Assembly (NCBI GenBank): GCA_021527695.1
Contig: JAKFAO010000009.1
Span: 310,001 to 374,000 of the forward strand
Reading direction: 5' to 3'
Source of the DNA: Naematelia aurantialba
Taxonomy: Eukaryota > Basidiomycota > Tremellomycetes > Tremellales > Naemateliaceae
Length of the DNA: 64,000 nt
Shown: positions 22,125 through 32,772 of the stretch, piece after piece
How the letters are laid out: each line of letters opens with the position of its first letter
Numbering within the stretch: the first letter of the stretch is position 1
Notes under the pieces: model-generated
What the model saw: the letters and a program-made list of their open reading frames with translations, nothing else
Told to the model about the DNA's origin: nothing
Database searches by the model: none
Program-made: the position numbers and the translations under genes

Positions 22125-23686
22125 TCATGCAGGCAATCCCACGACCTCGGCCCACGGGCCCCATTCCCCCGCCTCTCCTTCCCCTGGCAACGGCGCTCGC
22201 CTCAGCTCGACGTTCTCGCACCCCGGGCCGAAGAAGCCCGTGCTCTTCCATGCGTTCAACTGTGTCGTGGAGAAAGGGCCTGGCACGTTAGCTTGGCTCG
22301 CAAGCAACGGCGTGGCGCAACCGCAACGGCGACGAAGCCGTGGCAATACCAAAATGTCCAGTACCGACACCGACACCGACACCGCATCTAGGGAGAAATA
22401 CAACTCACCAAAGACCTCGCGCTCGACAGGCCGCTGCGACTCGGGCAACGCGTGGACATACGCCAGTGAAAACCGGTACTGGAACTGGCGAGTATCGGCA
22501 GCCGGTCTCGCCGGGCCAGGACCACCATTCGCCGTGGTCGACCCTGCTGGTGCAGGTGCTGGTGCGGTTGGATGTGTCGGTGGTGGCGCCGGCAGCATGC
22601 GCTGCAGCGACTCGCGGGACAACGAGTAGACGTCGAGGTGGCCGATGGAGGTGAGGGCCGAGACGATGTTTGAGAGATTGACAAATGGGTTGTTGGTGTG
22701 CAGTGGATCACTGTCGGGCTCAGCATGTCGCAGCACACGGGTCCAGAGACCACAACGTTCACCCACCTCTTTTCATCCGCCGCCATGGCGGCCTTACGCT
22801 CCCTCTGCCGCTCTGCCCAGGACTTCTTCTTGCTCCCTGCGTCTGCGTCTGCCTTCTTGCGCTTCTCCTCTGCATCCCGCCCCAGCCTCTGCAGCGCCTC
22901 CAACACCGTCTCGCCGCGCTCCATCAGGCCCACCGCCTCACGCATCAGCTCCAACTCGCGCTCCCTTGCGCGCTCGCCCGCCTCGGCCTCCTGCTTCTCC
23001 CTCTCGCGTTCCTGCTTTTCCCGCTCCCGGTGCGCCCGCCGCGCCTTTTTGATCTCCTCGCTGTCGAGGTTGTCGAGCCACATGTCGTGCTTCTCATTAG
23101 GGTCGCGCTCGTTGGCCACAAACGCTTCTCCGTCAGCGGTGAAGCGGCCCTCTTCCATCTCCGACTTCATGTTGAATGGCGTGATCTCGGTGCCCAGATC
23201 CTCGTCGAATCCCTTGGCTTGGTTGGACGCTATCCTTTCCTCCTCGTCCGAGTCGTCCGAGTCGTCACTCCCCGCTCTTCCCTTGCCATTCCCATTTTTC
23301 GACGGCCCATCAAACTCCTGTCCCTCAATCTCGTCGAGATCCATAAACTCCTTGTCCTTGCCCTTGCCTTTCCCCGTCTCCTCGACCGCAGGGACATCAT
23401 CCGCAAACATATCCACATCTTCCTCTTCCTCTGCTTTGGCCCCCGCTCTCCGTGAAGGTACCACACCCTCGTCGTCGTTGGACGAATCAGACCCGTACCC
23501 ATCTGTATCTTTCACCTGTCGCCGTTCGCGAGATTTGATCCGAGAGGAACTTTCAGGCAAGTCGTCTTCGAGGTACGCGTCGTCCGCGTCGACGGAGGTA
23601 GATGACTCCGCGGCTGGAGACGCCGATGCGAAGCGGGTGCGTTTCTGCCCGCCTGAAGAGGATGCATTGGCGCGCTTGGCTGGCAT
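22125..23686 (-). CDS. LIN1: LIN1/CD2BP2-type GYF-domain spliceosomal protein
   Basis: The start is at 23684-23686 (MPAKRANASSSGG). A long acidic, Ser-rich N-terminus leads to the family signature TEITPFNMKSEMEEGRFTAD and then KHDMWLDNLDSEEI, equivalent to the CD2BP2 block before the GYF domain. A Glu/Arg/Lys-rich helical region follows. After an intron (donor AG|GTGGGT near 22768, acceptor before SDPLHTNN) the C-terminal GYF domain reads RQFQYRFSLAYVHALP, EVFGPFSTTQLNAWKSTGFF. Compared with the canonical WxY...GPF...M..W..GYF, the first Trp is Phe, Met is Leu and the Tyr of GYF is Phe. CD2BP2/Lin1 binds Prp6-type partners in the U5 snRNP. Another intron (GTGAGT) splits EVFG from PFST. Confidence 0.9.
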
Positions 23687-23777
23687 GGTGTATGGGAGGG
23701 GGACAAGAACAGGAAGAGCGGGCGATGAGAGCTGGTGCAAGTAGTGACAGCGTTTCGACGACAGAAAGGAGCTCCAG

Positions 23778-23788
23778 CGGTAATTCCG
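23778..23788. promoter_or_regulatory. CGG-N5-CCG inverted repeat, candidate Zn2Cys6 site
   Basis: The sequence CGGTAATTCCG sits within the longer palindrome GCGGTAATTCCGC about 92 bases upstream of the LIN1 start. Inverted CGG triplets with a fixed spacer are the classic target of dimeric Zn2Cys6 factors. Binding is inference. Confidence 0.5.
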
Positions 23789-24809
23789 CCTAGACAGATC
23801 AGGTCACGTGGCATTGGCGTCATTATACCCCTAATGGCTTTGACATGGAAAGCCTCTATGCCCAGCGACAGCTTTTGACAGCAACCATGCACAGTGCACG
23901 CTCTCGAGGATCCAGAAGCCGCACCACACCAGCGCAAGCACCCTCTGGATGAATCGCTTGTTCCCGAAAACCACACACTACGACCAGAAGGAAGCGCTTC
24001 CGTCTTGCGTGGCCGTGGATGGTTCTACCCGCGTGAGGAGCAATAAACAGCGTGAACAAGCTATATGCGGCATGCTGTGCGCCTTCTGAGGAGCACGCCA
24101 TGTAGGATCATGTGGCTCCAGATGATGTCTATCGTGGATGAAAGGAAGGTAGGAGCGTTGCGGACGACGATCGCTTTCTCCCGACTCGTGCTACCTCTGC
24201 GGACAAATGTCCACTTGAGCATGTGTCAAGACATGGGAGACCCGGCGTCGGACGTGTGACGTTCCGACTGTCCTCTCTTGCACGCCTAGAAAGGGCAGGC
24301 CAGACCCACGCCTGTCGTCTGCGCAGGAACGCAGAGAGGCAGCCCGACAGGCGACCTCCACTCCCTCTCCTTTCCAGCCCGTCCTGGCCGCCATGGCCCC
24401 TCTGCCCGCGACTCTCGGCCTCCGTCTAGAATGAAAGGTGATGGAAATCGTTGGCTCTTCGCTGCCCGGGACTGTCAGGCTCGCAAAAGGCAGCACAGTG
24501 TCCAGAGGGGTACCCGTGACCGTCGAGGTCCTCATCCACGTCCGCAAATAGGCGGGTGGCTATTACGCCTGGTGATTCAACACGGCCAAACGGGCATGTC
24601 TGGGGTGGTGCACGCCGTGTAAGCGCTCGCATTTGTATGTATTCTGAGATGTGAGGAGGGCGGGCAGAAGCAGACACCGCGACGCAGAGAGGCAGCGGCC
24701 AGGACAAACAGAGGGACTACCGCACAGTCCTCTCCGCACCAACGAGGTTCTGACCGTTGTCTCGGCGAAGCTTTGACGCAACGAGCACCATACGATTGAC
24801 GGGGGAGGC

Positions 24810-24815
24810 TATAAA
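24810..24815 (+). promoter_or_regulatory. TATA box of the ZIP transporter
   Basis: TATAAA occurs about 100 bases upstream of the ZIP start codon (24916), a good spacing for a TATA element. It suggests a regulated, inducible promoter, as is usual for zinc-uptake genes. Confidence 0.6.
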
Positions 24816-24915
24816 TGTACACAGACGAAGACTGACTCGCCGTCCGACCTGTTTCTGTACTCTCAGCTCTCTTCACCAGGCGACGTCGCATAACCATCAT
24901 ACACAAACCAGCAGG

Positions 24916-27255
24916 ATGAGCGACGATGCGTGCGGCGTCAACCCCACTGACCGGCTCGGTCTCCGCGTAAGCCATCTTCGTACTCAGTATGGAAACACAT
25001 GTACACGCGTAATGTTTGGAGAAGAGATGCTGAGAAGTCGTAGGTCGGAGCACTGTTCATCATCATGGTCACGTCGGCGTGTGGGACATTCTTCCCCATC
25101 GTCACCAAGCGCACCAATGCGCTGCGCAAGCTGATCCCTGGCATCGTCTTTGAGTTTGCAAAGTGCGTGTCTGCGTCTCGACGCTCCTGTGTGCCGTCAC
25201 CAATTTCCCGGTTCCAGATTTGTCTCTATGACAAGGGCATCTTGCCACACTCTCCTCTACCAGGGCTGCTAGTCACACATCTCGTTCCTCCTAGCCACAC
25301 GTCTCGTACCTTCTCCTCACATGCATCCACTTCCTTTCACCACATGCATCCACTTCCGTCCACCACACTCATCCACTTCCTCTTGAGTGGGCCCGAAACC
25401 AACTTGTCCATTCCGACGGCCGCGAGTGGCGCTCACAGACCCAGGTTCTTCGGCTCGGGGGTCATCCTTGCTACCTCACTAATTCATCTGCTCGAACCGG
25501 CTGCAGACGACGAGCTCGGGCCTGCCAACACCATCTCAGGCGGCGGGTGCATCTCGGATGCGTGGGGAGACTACCCGTATGCCGTATGTGTACTTTGCCT
25601 CTCGGCATTCTTCCTTCTCGTACTGGGCACTGGGTTGGAAGCTCATATGTTATGCCATTCCATGACATACGACTGCACCACCGTCCACGGAGCAGTCTAG
25701 CTGACCACTCCAGTTCGGGATCTGCCTCTTCTCCCTCTACGTCACCTTTGTGATCGAGCTCATCGCCTTCCGAATCGGCACCTCGTACCTCGCGAAACGG
25801 GGCCTGCAAATGCCAGCGCCCCACGGCCTCGGTGCCATGCACATCCAAGCACAGCAGGGGGCGCTTGCTAGTGGTGTCGGAGCTGGCGTCGGCGTCGGTG
25901 GTGGAGTCGAGGCGGCGATAGATCCGGACAGCGGGGCGGAGCCCAGCCAGAAAGTCTTGCAGGACGACAAGGCGTTTGAAGATTCCGTCAGCTCGTTGGA
26001 CGACAGATTCCAGGACGCTAGTGAGGCGAACCCTGCGGTAGCGCAGATTCTCGGCGTGGTCATTCTGGAATTTGGCGTTTTGTTCCACTCGGTCAGTCTG
26101 GGATTCGTCTTGTGCCAAGGTGGGGTGGTGAGGACTGGGAGTTTTGAGCGCAACCTCGCTCTAAACCGTCCTCCGTTCCGTGGCACTACTATTCCCAGTC
26201 ATTAGCGGCAGTAGCTAACCCACACAGGTGATTATCGGCCTCACGTTGTCGCTTGCCTCGCCAGACGAGTTCACCACCCTCTTCGTCGTCATCATCTTCC
26301 ACCGTAAGTCTTGCTCGCTTCCTTGCTGTAGGCGTGTATCCTGTAGCTTTCTCGCCTTGCCCCTTTAGCTTGTAGCCTGTAAATCTTCTGTCTTCGAACC
26401 TTCTCCTTCTGGCCATGTTTAGCATCTACGTCTAGCCATCTAGCCTCCTGCGCCTAACCCCTAGCCGCCAGCCTGTTTCTCCTCCCTAGCCTCTGCTTGG
26501 TACGAGCTGAGATCGCAGAAATGTTCGAAGGCCTGGGTCTGGGAACACGACTGGCGTTCCTCAAGTTGCCGGAAAAGTACCGACTCATGCCGTTCCTCGG
26601 CGCCGTGTTGTATGCGCTCATGACTCCTATTGGGATGGCCATTGGCCTTGGCACCCGCGAGAGCACGGTGGGTGTTTGTTCCTCTCGTCCCCCTTCTCTT
26701 CATTCATCGTTTCTCCGTCTCTTCCTTCTCCCTCTCCTCCCTGTTCCTTCTTCTTTCCTTCCTTCCTTCTTTCCTTCCTTCCTTCCTTCCTCCTATTCCC
26801 CCCTCCCTTCTTCCCTCCTTCTCACTGAACGTTTCCCCATCTGATCGTCATCTCTGTTGCAAGATGACTAACGATATCAGTCGATGACTTCGGCCAGCGC
26901 ATCGATCGCCTCTGGTGTCCTGGACGCCACTTCTGCCGGTATCCTCATCTATGCGTGAGTTCCCCATCCCACATGCAAGAAATACTGACAATCTTTCAGA
27001 GCCACCGTCGAGTTGATTGTAAGTGGCGGCGCGTGTCTGACTGCTGTGCCATGATCATATCGGACATGTCACTGACATGCATGACAGGCCCACGAATTCA
27101 TCTTCAACCACTTTTACCACACGTGCTCGTGGACGCGGGTCGTCTCGGCGGTCATTTTCTTCGCCCTCGGCGCGGGTGTCATGGCGCTGCTCGGTAGGTC
27201 GAGATTGTCTTTCTTGGTTCGGAGAGTGTTGATTGTGGTAGGCAAGTGGGCGTAG
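24916..27255 (+). CDS. ZIP-family plasma-membrane zinc transporter (ZRT-like)
   Basis: This multi-exon gene begins MSDDACGVNPTDRLGLR, then after an intron VGALFIIMVTSACGTFFPIV (first membrane span). Next come FFGSGVILATSLIHLLEPA, FGICLFSLYVTFVIELIAF, and a cytosolic loop with few histidines. The metal-site helices follow: LEFGVLFHSVIIGLTLS (TM4) and, across an intron spliced at FHC|AA, FHQMFEGLGLG (TM5). Later spans are PFLGAVLYALMTPIGMAIGL, SASIASGVLDATSAGILIYA and VVSAVIFFALGAGVMALLG. The final exon gives KWA and stop at 27253-27255. HSxxIG and HQxFEG supply the binuclear metal-site residues of the family. The intron before FFGSG is long and holds CCACATGCATCCACTTCC repeats (about 25316-25380); another has a TTCC microsatellite. 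Affinity class (Zrt1 or Zrt2) cannot be judged. Confidence 0.92.
26750..26815. repeat. TTCC microsatellite in a ZIP intron
   Basis: A run of CTTCCTTC units fills part of the intron between ...GTREST and SMTSASAS. It is a simple pyrimidine tract on the coding strand. Confidence 0.8.
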
Positions 27256-27688
27256 GTGCGTGGGCCGACAAGGCGTTGATGGAACGGGGCCCTGCTGTGC
27301 ATGGTCGGGGACGAGCGAAGACTGGACGAGGGAATGTCCATTCTGCTGGAGAGTAGGGCGAGGTCTATAGAGAAGTGGGATGCAAGAAGTGATTCTCGTT
27401 TCCTTGTCTGAACAGCCACCGTTGATCACTTCGTAACACTTCACCCAACTGTGTGCATGCTTTGCTCTGGATTATGGAGTGTCAGGTCTTGGCAGAGTCA
27501 CGATCGCGACGTATTCGCCACTCGTTGCAACCTTCGTCGTGGCTGTCCGTGCGCGTGCCTAAGCAGCAATCTTAACTCTCTTGGCGTTGCGGTTTATCTC
27601 GCTGCTCGAACGATGCTGGGCCTTTCCCATTGGTACTGAGCATCCGCGTCAACACAACAGCGACACTGACGACACCAACAAGAGATAC
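27256..27688. promoter_or_regulatory. Intergenic region upstream of the PPX1 gene
   Basis: This region lies between the ZIP stop and the most upstream plausible PPX1 ATG (27689). The same frame stays open from 27581, so the true start could be slightly upstream. No clear motif is seen. Confidence 0.4.
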
Positions 27689-30295
27689 ATGTTTACGACC
27701 CAGCGGTACTCTCTTCTTCCCACAGTGTCTGACCACCGCCCTAGCCGTGTCAGCCCAACCAACACAACAATCTCACCACCAACCCCAACCCCAACCCCAA
27801 CCCCAACAACACCAACAACAACAACAGCAACAACAACAACACCAATAACAGCAACACCAACAACAACAACACCAACACCAACAACAACCAGACCTCCACG
27901 ACTGACCCGCCGCCTCGCCCGCCTCGCTCGACCTGGCCACGGCGGAACCCGCCTCGTTTACCTCACTCTCCTCCCCCTGTTATCGGTCCTAGCGCTCGCA
28001 GTCCTCCTCCCGCGCCAGGGGTCTATGCGCCTCTGCCTTCCGTTTTCTCTACACCGTATTTCCACTTCGGCGCATCGCGTGTTGTCGTGTCAGGCAGTTG
28101 GTCCATATAAACAAGGCGCCTTTGGTGGTGAGACGACCAGTATGTCGGCACCGGTTCTGGGAGAGCCCATCGTGGCTGGTGCTAGTAGTGGGAGTGCAAA
28201 TGGAAGTGGAAGTGGGAGTGGGATTGGGACTGGGAGTGCAAGTGAAAACGTGGATGGAGGGAACGGCGTGCCGTTTGGTAGACTCGCGGGGTTCCTGCAG
28301 AGCCAGAAGGACAGCTTCATCGCGGATCTCAGGACGGGCAATGCGCGCGGATGGACGGTCGCCATGGGGAACGAAGCGGGTGGTGAGTGTTCCTCCATAG
28401 ACTTTGTCGTCCCTGTCCCTTCCCCTACCTCTTGTCACCCTCTGGAAAGCAAGCGAGAATGGATCCTCGTCTCTGCCTCTTACTACTGTCTTGTGCCAAT
28501 CTTCACCCCACTTCTCTTCATCTCTACCTCACTTCTCTTCATTGCGAATGCAATTGGCATCTTCCTATCGCAATTGCCCACTCTGACACTGTCTACAGAC
28601 CTCGACACCCTCGCATCCTCCATCGCCTTCTCCGTCCTCTCCTCTACCCTTCTCGCAAACCGGACCGTTCCACTCTCCCTCACCCCCTCAGCACTCGTCC
28701 GGCTTCGTCCAGAAAACCTGCTAGCGTTCAAGCTCGCCAATGTCGCGCCCGCGTCGCTGTTGCATGTCGACGAACTGCCAGCTGCTACCGAGGAGCTGGC
28801 GCCTGCTGGCGTGCAGTTTGCGCTCGTGGATCATAACAAGCTGTTGCCGTCTTTCGTCTCCTCCTCAAGCACCGACACCCCTGCCAGCCCCTCCGCCAAC
28901 GGCGGCACTGCTGTCGTCACCGATTCGGGTAAAGGGCGAGGATTTGGAGGGGGAGAGGAGGAGGGGGAGACGCATAGCACGGGAGAGGTCTCCCCTGTCA
29001 ATGCCATCATCGACCACCACGAAGACGAAGGCGCGCACCCCGATGCCGCGGTCCGCATCATCCAAGTCCCCACAGGCAGCTGTGCGAGCCTGGTCACGCG
29101 CCACTTCCGACCGCAGTGGGAAGCGTCCCTCGCCTCTCCGGCGGGGGCTGCAGGGTCGCCCGTCCCGCCAGAGCTGGCGACGCTACTTCTGTCCGCCATT
29201 CTGATCGACACCAACGGCCTCAAAGCGGGCGGTAAGGCCACTGAAACGGACTACGAGTCGGCGGGCTTTCTCTACCCCATCTCCACGCTCGTACCGCCAG
29301 CCACCACCGACCCCGACGTATCGAGCAACGCCCACTCTGACGCACCGATCGAGTCTCCCAGTGTCAACTCGGCGTCGATGCTGGTCGAGTCGGACGCGGT
29401 GCCGAGCGCCCTCACGCGCGTCGCCTCGCAGCTCCGCGTGACCAAGTTCGACGTCTCGGTCTTCTCGACGCACGACCTCCTCCTCCGCGACTACAAGGAA
29501 TACGTCCTCCCGACGTCGTCGGCGGCCTTCCCGACGCTCCGGCTCGGGCTGTCGACCGTGCCCGTCGCGCTCAAGGCGTCGCTTGAGAAGCTCGACGCGG
29601 AACGCCGCAACGCAACCGGCGGCGACAACGCCAACGCCAACGCCAACGCCAACGCCAACGCCAACGCCAACGCCAGCGCCAACGCCAACGCCAACGCCAG
29701 TGACAAAGGTAAGGACAAGGGCGAGGGACAGGGTGCGGCCGGGTGGGCGTCGTACCTCGCGGCGGTGGACGGGTTCATGGCAGAACGACAGCTGGACATT
29801 GGCGGCGTCCTGACGACGTACCAATCCAAGAAGAACAAACACAAGCGCGAACTTCTACTTGTCGTCCGCTCGTCGGCGGCGGCGTCGGCATCGGCATCGG
29901 CGGCATCGTCGTCGTCGTTGCTGTCGTCGTCGTCGATCCCCGATACAGTAACGGCGAAACGGATCTTGGCGGGGCTCGCGGACGGACTGGAGGCAAGCGA
30001 GGTCCTGCAGCTCGGCGAATGGGGGGCGAAGGGCGCGTGGAAGCGGCTGCTGTCTGTCGGGAAGAACAAGGGGTGGACGGGCGCGTCAGCGTCCGGGCTC
30101 TTGGTTGAAGAAGACCGGGGACGGTTCGGCAGGGTATGGCAGCAGGGGAACGCACAGGCCACGCGAAAGCAGGTGGCGCCCATCTTGGTGAGTCGTGCGC
30201 GAACTAGCGAACCACACGACGTGACGTTGCCGCTTCGGACCAGCCCGATCGCACGCTGACCGACGCAGCGCGACCTAATCGCAAACTTGCAGTAG
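27689..30295 (+). CDS. PPX1: Exopolyphosphatase PPX1 (DHH family), possibly membrane-anchored
   Basis: The catalytic part is certain. GNEAG|DLDTLASSIAF across an intron (donor GTGAGT at 28382, acceptor CTACAG before ACCTCGAC) is the first metal-binding motif of DHH phosphoesterases. It is followed by LVDHNKLLPSF, then INAIIDHHEDEG (the DHH motif) and SCASLVTRHF. LATLLLSAILIDTNGLK, with TETDYESA, fits the remaining metal site, and DIGGVLTTYQSKKNKHKREL fits the DHHA2 region. The last exon (30269-30295) gives RDLIANLQ. PPX1 removes terminal phosphates from inorganic polyphosphate. Upstream of the obvious catalytic start (ATG 28142) the frame stays open to ATG 27689 (MFTTQRYSLLP) and encodes a Pro/Thr tract and a hydrophobic helix, LVYLTLLPLLSVLALAVLLP. 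If used, it gives a type II membrane form. Confidence 0.88.
27778..27890 (+). repeat. CAACAC / CCAACC microsatellite near the PPX1 5' end
   Basis: Runs of CCAACC then CAACAA units encode a Pro/Thr-only stretch if the upstream PPX1 start is used. Otherwise they are leader or promoter sequence. Confidence 0.85.
29632..29700 (+). repeat. Hexanucleotide GCCAAC repeat coding for Ala-Asn dipeptides in PPX1
   Basis: About eleven GCCAAC units, with two AGC interruptions, encode alternating Ala and Asn between ERRNATGGDN and SDKGKDKG. The reading frame stays open because the unit is six bases long. It lies in a linker of the DHHA2 region. Confidence 0.9.
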
Positions 30296-30443
30296 TGCAG
30301 TAGTCAAGTACGAGTGCACCTTACGCCCTTGCTCACATATACAACTATCTACATGCAACACGGCGACAAGATGCAAGCAAGATGCAAACAAGTGCAAGAT
30401 GTATATATGTTGAGATGGCCATGTACATATCTCTACCGAAGCA
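30296..30443. other. Short convergent intergenic region (PPX1 / GNAT-MYND)
   Basis: About 148 bases lie between convergent stops. A few ATGCAA and GTGCAA motifs recur. No gene is seen. Confidence 0.5.
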
Positions 30444-32530
30444 TCACTTTGCGTTGTTGTCGCACTCTGACTGGTGACCGCCGCGAAGGAGCCAGTCGGC
30501 CCGCTGGCACTCTCTCGAACAGTACTTTGCCCAATTGCAGCCGGAACAACATACGTTGGGCGCCGCTTTGCGGAAGTTGAGGCACCTGCGCCATTGTCAA
30601 TATCTCTTCGTAGCCTACGAATTGCGACATTGCCACAGATAAGGCAGAACAAGGAAGAGACAAAATACAAGGAAGAGACAAGGCAACCAAGACAAGGCGA
30701 GACAAGGCAACGACAACAGGCAGGCACCCTGAAGCTGAGACCAGAACGGGAGCTGGATACCGAATCGACGTACCACCTGCAGACCTCTTTACCTCCCCAC
30801 ACGGCCACCCTGTCCCGACCATTGCGGGCACACCACTCGTCTCGCGAGATAGAGTGGAACATCTGCGGTTTCCCATATGGGTTATCAGCAGCAGTGTGAG
30901 TGTACTGCAGTCCGAATTTCGTGCACAGGCGGATGGAAGCGGGGTTGGTCGTCGTTGGATCTGCCTGGTCGAGTCAGCCTATATCTTGAACACGGAGAAG
31001 AAAGGCAGAGGCCGAGCAGAAATCTAACCCATGGAGAGGATTTTAGGCATAGAGAAACCAGGGAGGAAAGGTGCTATCTCAGAGTCTGAAATAGGATGAA
31101 CAGAGACAAAAATACAGAGCACGATGTCAGAGTCTTAAAAGTGAGGCACAGCGACAAAGTACCATCGTACAGCCAACGCAACCGGATAGAAAAGATGAAC
31201 CACCCACAGAGACAGACACACATCCAACCTCCTCCATTGCAAACCGGAGCACCTCCTCAAACGCCTCACTCATCAGTCCCTGCCCCCACAGCTGCGGATG
31301 AATCTCATAGAACATTGTCCCTTGCAGCCCGATGGACGCGCATTGTGCCAGTGTCGGATGGCGGTAGGTCTCGTCTGGTTTCGGAAAGAGAAAGGGTGCG
31401 TGGGGCATTGGGGTACCGAGAGTCAGGCCGAAGTTGCCTTGGCGTGTTAGCGCTGACATAGCTCGACGAGAGGAGGAAACTCTGTGCTTTCATCTTATCT
31501 GGCGAGGAAGGATCAAATGGTCACCGAACACCCGCAAAGGTGACGAACGATCAGACAATAGCCCGTAAAGACGGCGAAACAAGCTCAAGATGACGCAGCT
31601 CACCTAACCACCCCTCTGCCGAAGTAATCCGATGAGCAATCTTCAGTCCACCAGGCGGGCCAATCGTGATACTCGCCGGATCACGAGCGGTGATGGCGAA
31701 GATGTACTCTCGATAGCCGCTGTGAACGTACCGTCGAGGCATGCCCGCGGCGACATACCGACTTTGGAAGGTGTCTTTGACCGAGGCGGCTGACGGCGAG
31801 CCGTACCTACCGGGATGAGCGCAGTTCGCCTTGCAGTATAGTCAGGAGAGAAGTTGTCCAACGCACAGCTGTGTTCTTTGCACAATCGGCTCCATCTTGA
31901 TTCGCCTGATTGCGGTGGTATCGCCAATCTCAACCTGCCGCAGCCGGAGGCGCGGCGTGACGAGCTGGAGAGAGCGACATGCCGGCGTCCAGAAGATGTC
32001 CAGCATCGGCCGGTACTGAGACTCGTCAGCTTTTTTGGCAGGAATACGGGAGTGGTGCAGTTGGGGACACAAGAGGCGGAGTTAAACGACAGCGGAGACT
32101 GCGGGAGGTGAGTGCATAGGAGATGCAGAAGGTACCGACAGGAGAAAGGAAGAAGAGCTCAAGAACATACACTCTGATCAAGTAGACCCTCCTGAGGCAA
32201 GACATACGTTTTCGCCTGCCGAACGAGCACCTTCTCCCATGCCTGCCGCTGCTCGGGCGTCTCTTCCACTGCAGCGGGCTCTTCCGGAGGGACGCTCCCG
32301 AGCGTAAACGAGTTTTTCACGGTTGCTGGTGTTGCTTTCTGGCCGAATGAGCATGCTTGTGGCGTTTGGTGGACGAGGGACAGGTAGGCGGGCAGGCGTC
32401 GAGGGTGGGTCTTGGATAGGTACGCACCTTCTTCTTTTTTGTCTTTTTCTTCTTCTTCTTCTTCGCTCCAGACTGAGTTTGTGGCATATCGTTGGGAGAT
32501 CCGGCTCCTCGATCATCATGGTCGGTCGAC

Positions 32531-32565
<35 letters not shown>

Positions 32566-32772
32566 CTCATGCTCATGCTCATGGTGGTGAAGAAGCTCAT
32601 GCTCATGCTCATGCTCATGGTCGTGAACGCGGTCATGATGGTGGTCGTGATGGTGGTCGTAGGCATGGCCGTTGGCATCGGTGTGGTTCCGATCCTGTTC
32701 TTGGTCCTCGCGCTGGTCCAACTGGCTGCCATCGGTTCCCCGGCTATGCACGACGTCGACAACATCGCTCAT
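30444..32772 (-). CDS. His-rich protein with GNAT acetyltransferase domain and C-terminal MYND zinc finger
   Basis: Exon 1 starts at 32772 (MSDVVDVVHSRG) and encodes a tract of alternating His with Asp/Glu, then a Lys run (SGAKKKKKKKTKKKK). After an intron (GTGCGT to GGCCAG) comes ATPATVKNSFTLGSVPPEEP and a helix ending PQEGLLDQS. A GTATGT donor and an acceptor with branch GCTGAC before CTCAG join this in phase to YRPMLDIFWTPACRS and the GNAT start LVTPRLRLRQVEIGD. GNAT motifs follow: REYIFAITARD, then FYEIHPQLWGQGLMSEAFEE (acetyl-CoA loop region) and DPTTTNPASIRLCTKFGLQ. The same frame runs on to CLICGNVAI. A 53-nt intron (GTAGGC to CAAAG) then leads to PNVCCSGCNWAKYCSRECQR, ADW...GGHQSEC, a full MYND finger, with stop at 30444. 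If the 32.1-kb intron is not used, exon 1 ends at 32159 and GNAT starts at ATG 32006. Substrate unknown. Confidence 0.68.
32533..32660 (-). repeat. CAT/GAC/GAG triplet repeat coding for a His-Asp/Glu tract
   Basis: On the minus strand runs of CATGAG and CACGAC units encode His-Glu and His-Asp repeats in exon 1 of the GNAT-MYND gene. Such tracts can chelate Zn or Ni ions, but a function here is inference. Confidence 0.85.

Larger units (their letters stand above)
23687..24915. promoter_or_regulatory. Long divergent promoter of LIN1 and the ZIP transporter
   Basis: This is the longest non-coding divergent region in the left half, about 1.2 kb. Near LIN1 it holds a CGG-N5-CCG palindrome (23778-23788) and a CACGTG (23805-23810). 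Near the ZIP gene a TATAAA lies at 24810-24815. No gene is recognisable in the intervening kilobase, and no exact zinc-responsive consensus was found by eye. Confidence 0.5.

Noticed and set aside
22698..23744. Long plus-strand open frame of 348 codons
   Set aside because: It is the antisense of the LIN1 gene, whose minus-strand frame has clear CD2BP2 motifs. Acidic, Ser-rich GC-rich coding sequence readily gives open frames on the other strand.
24101..24800. Open frames in the LIN1/ZIP spacer considered as a small gene
   Set aside because: Several overlapping frames on both strands have similar length and no frame has consistent splice sites or a recognisable motif.
27778..27890. CAACA/CCAACC array considered as a CRISPR-like or telomeric repeat
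   Set aside because: The units are too short and have no regular spacers; it is a simple microsatellite.
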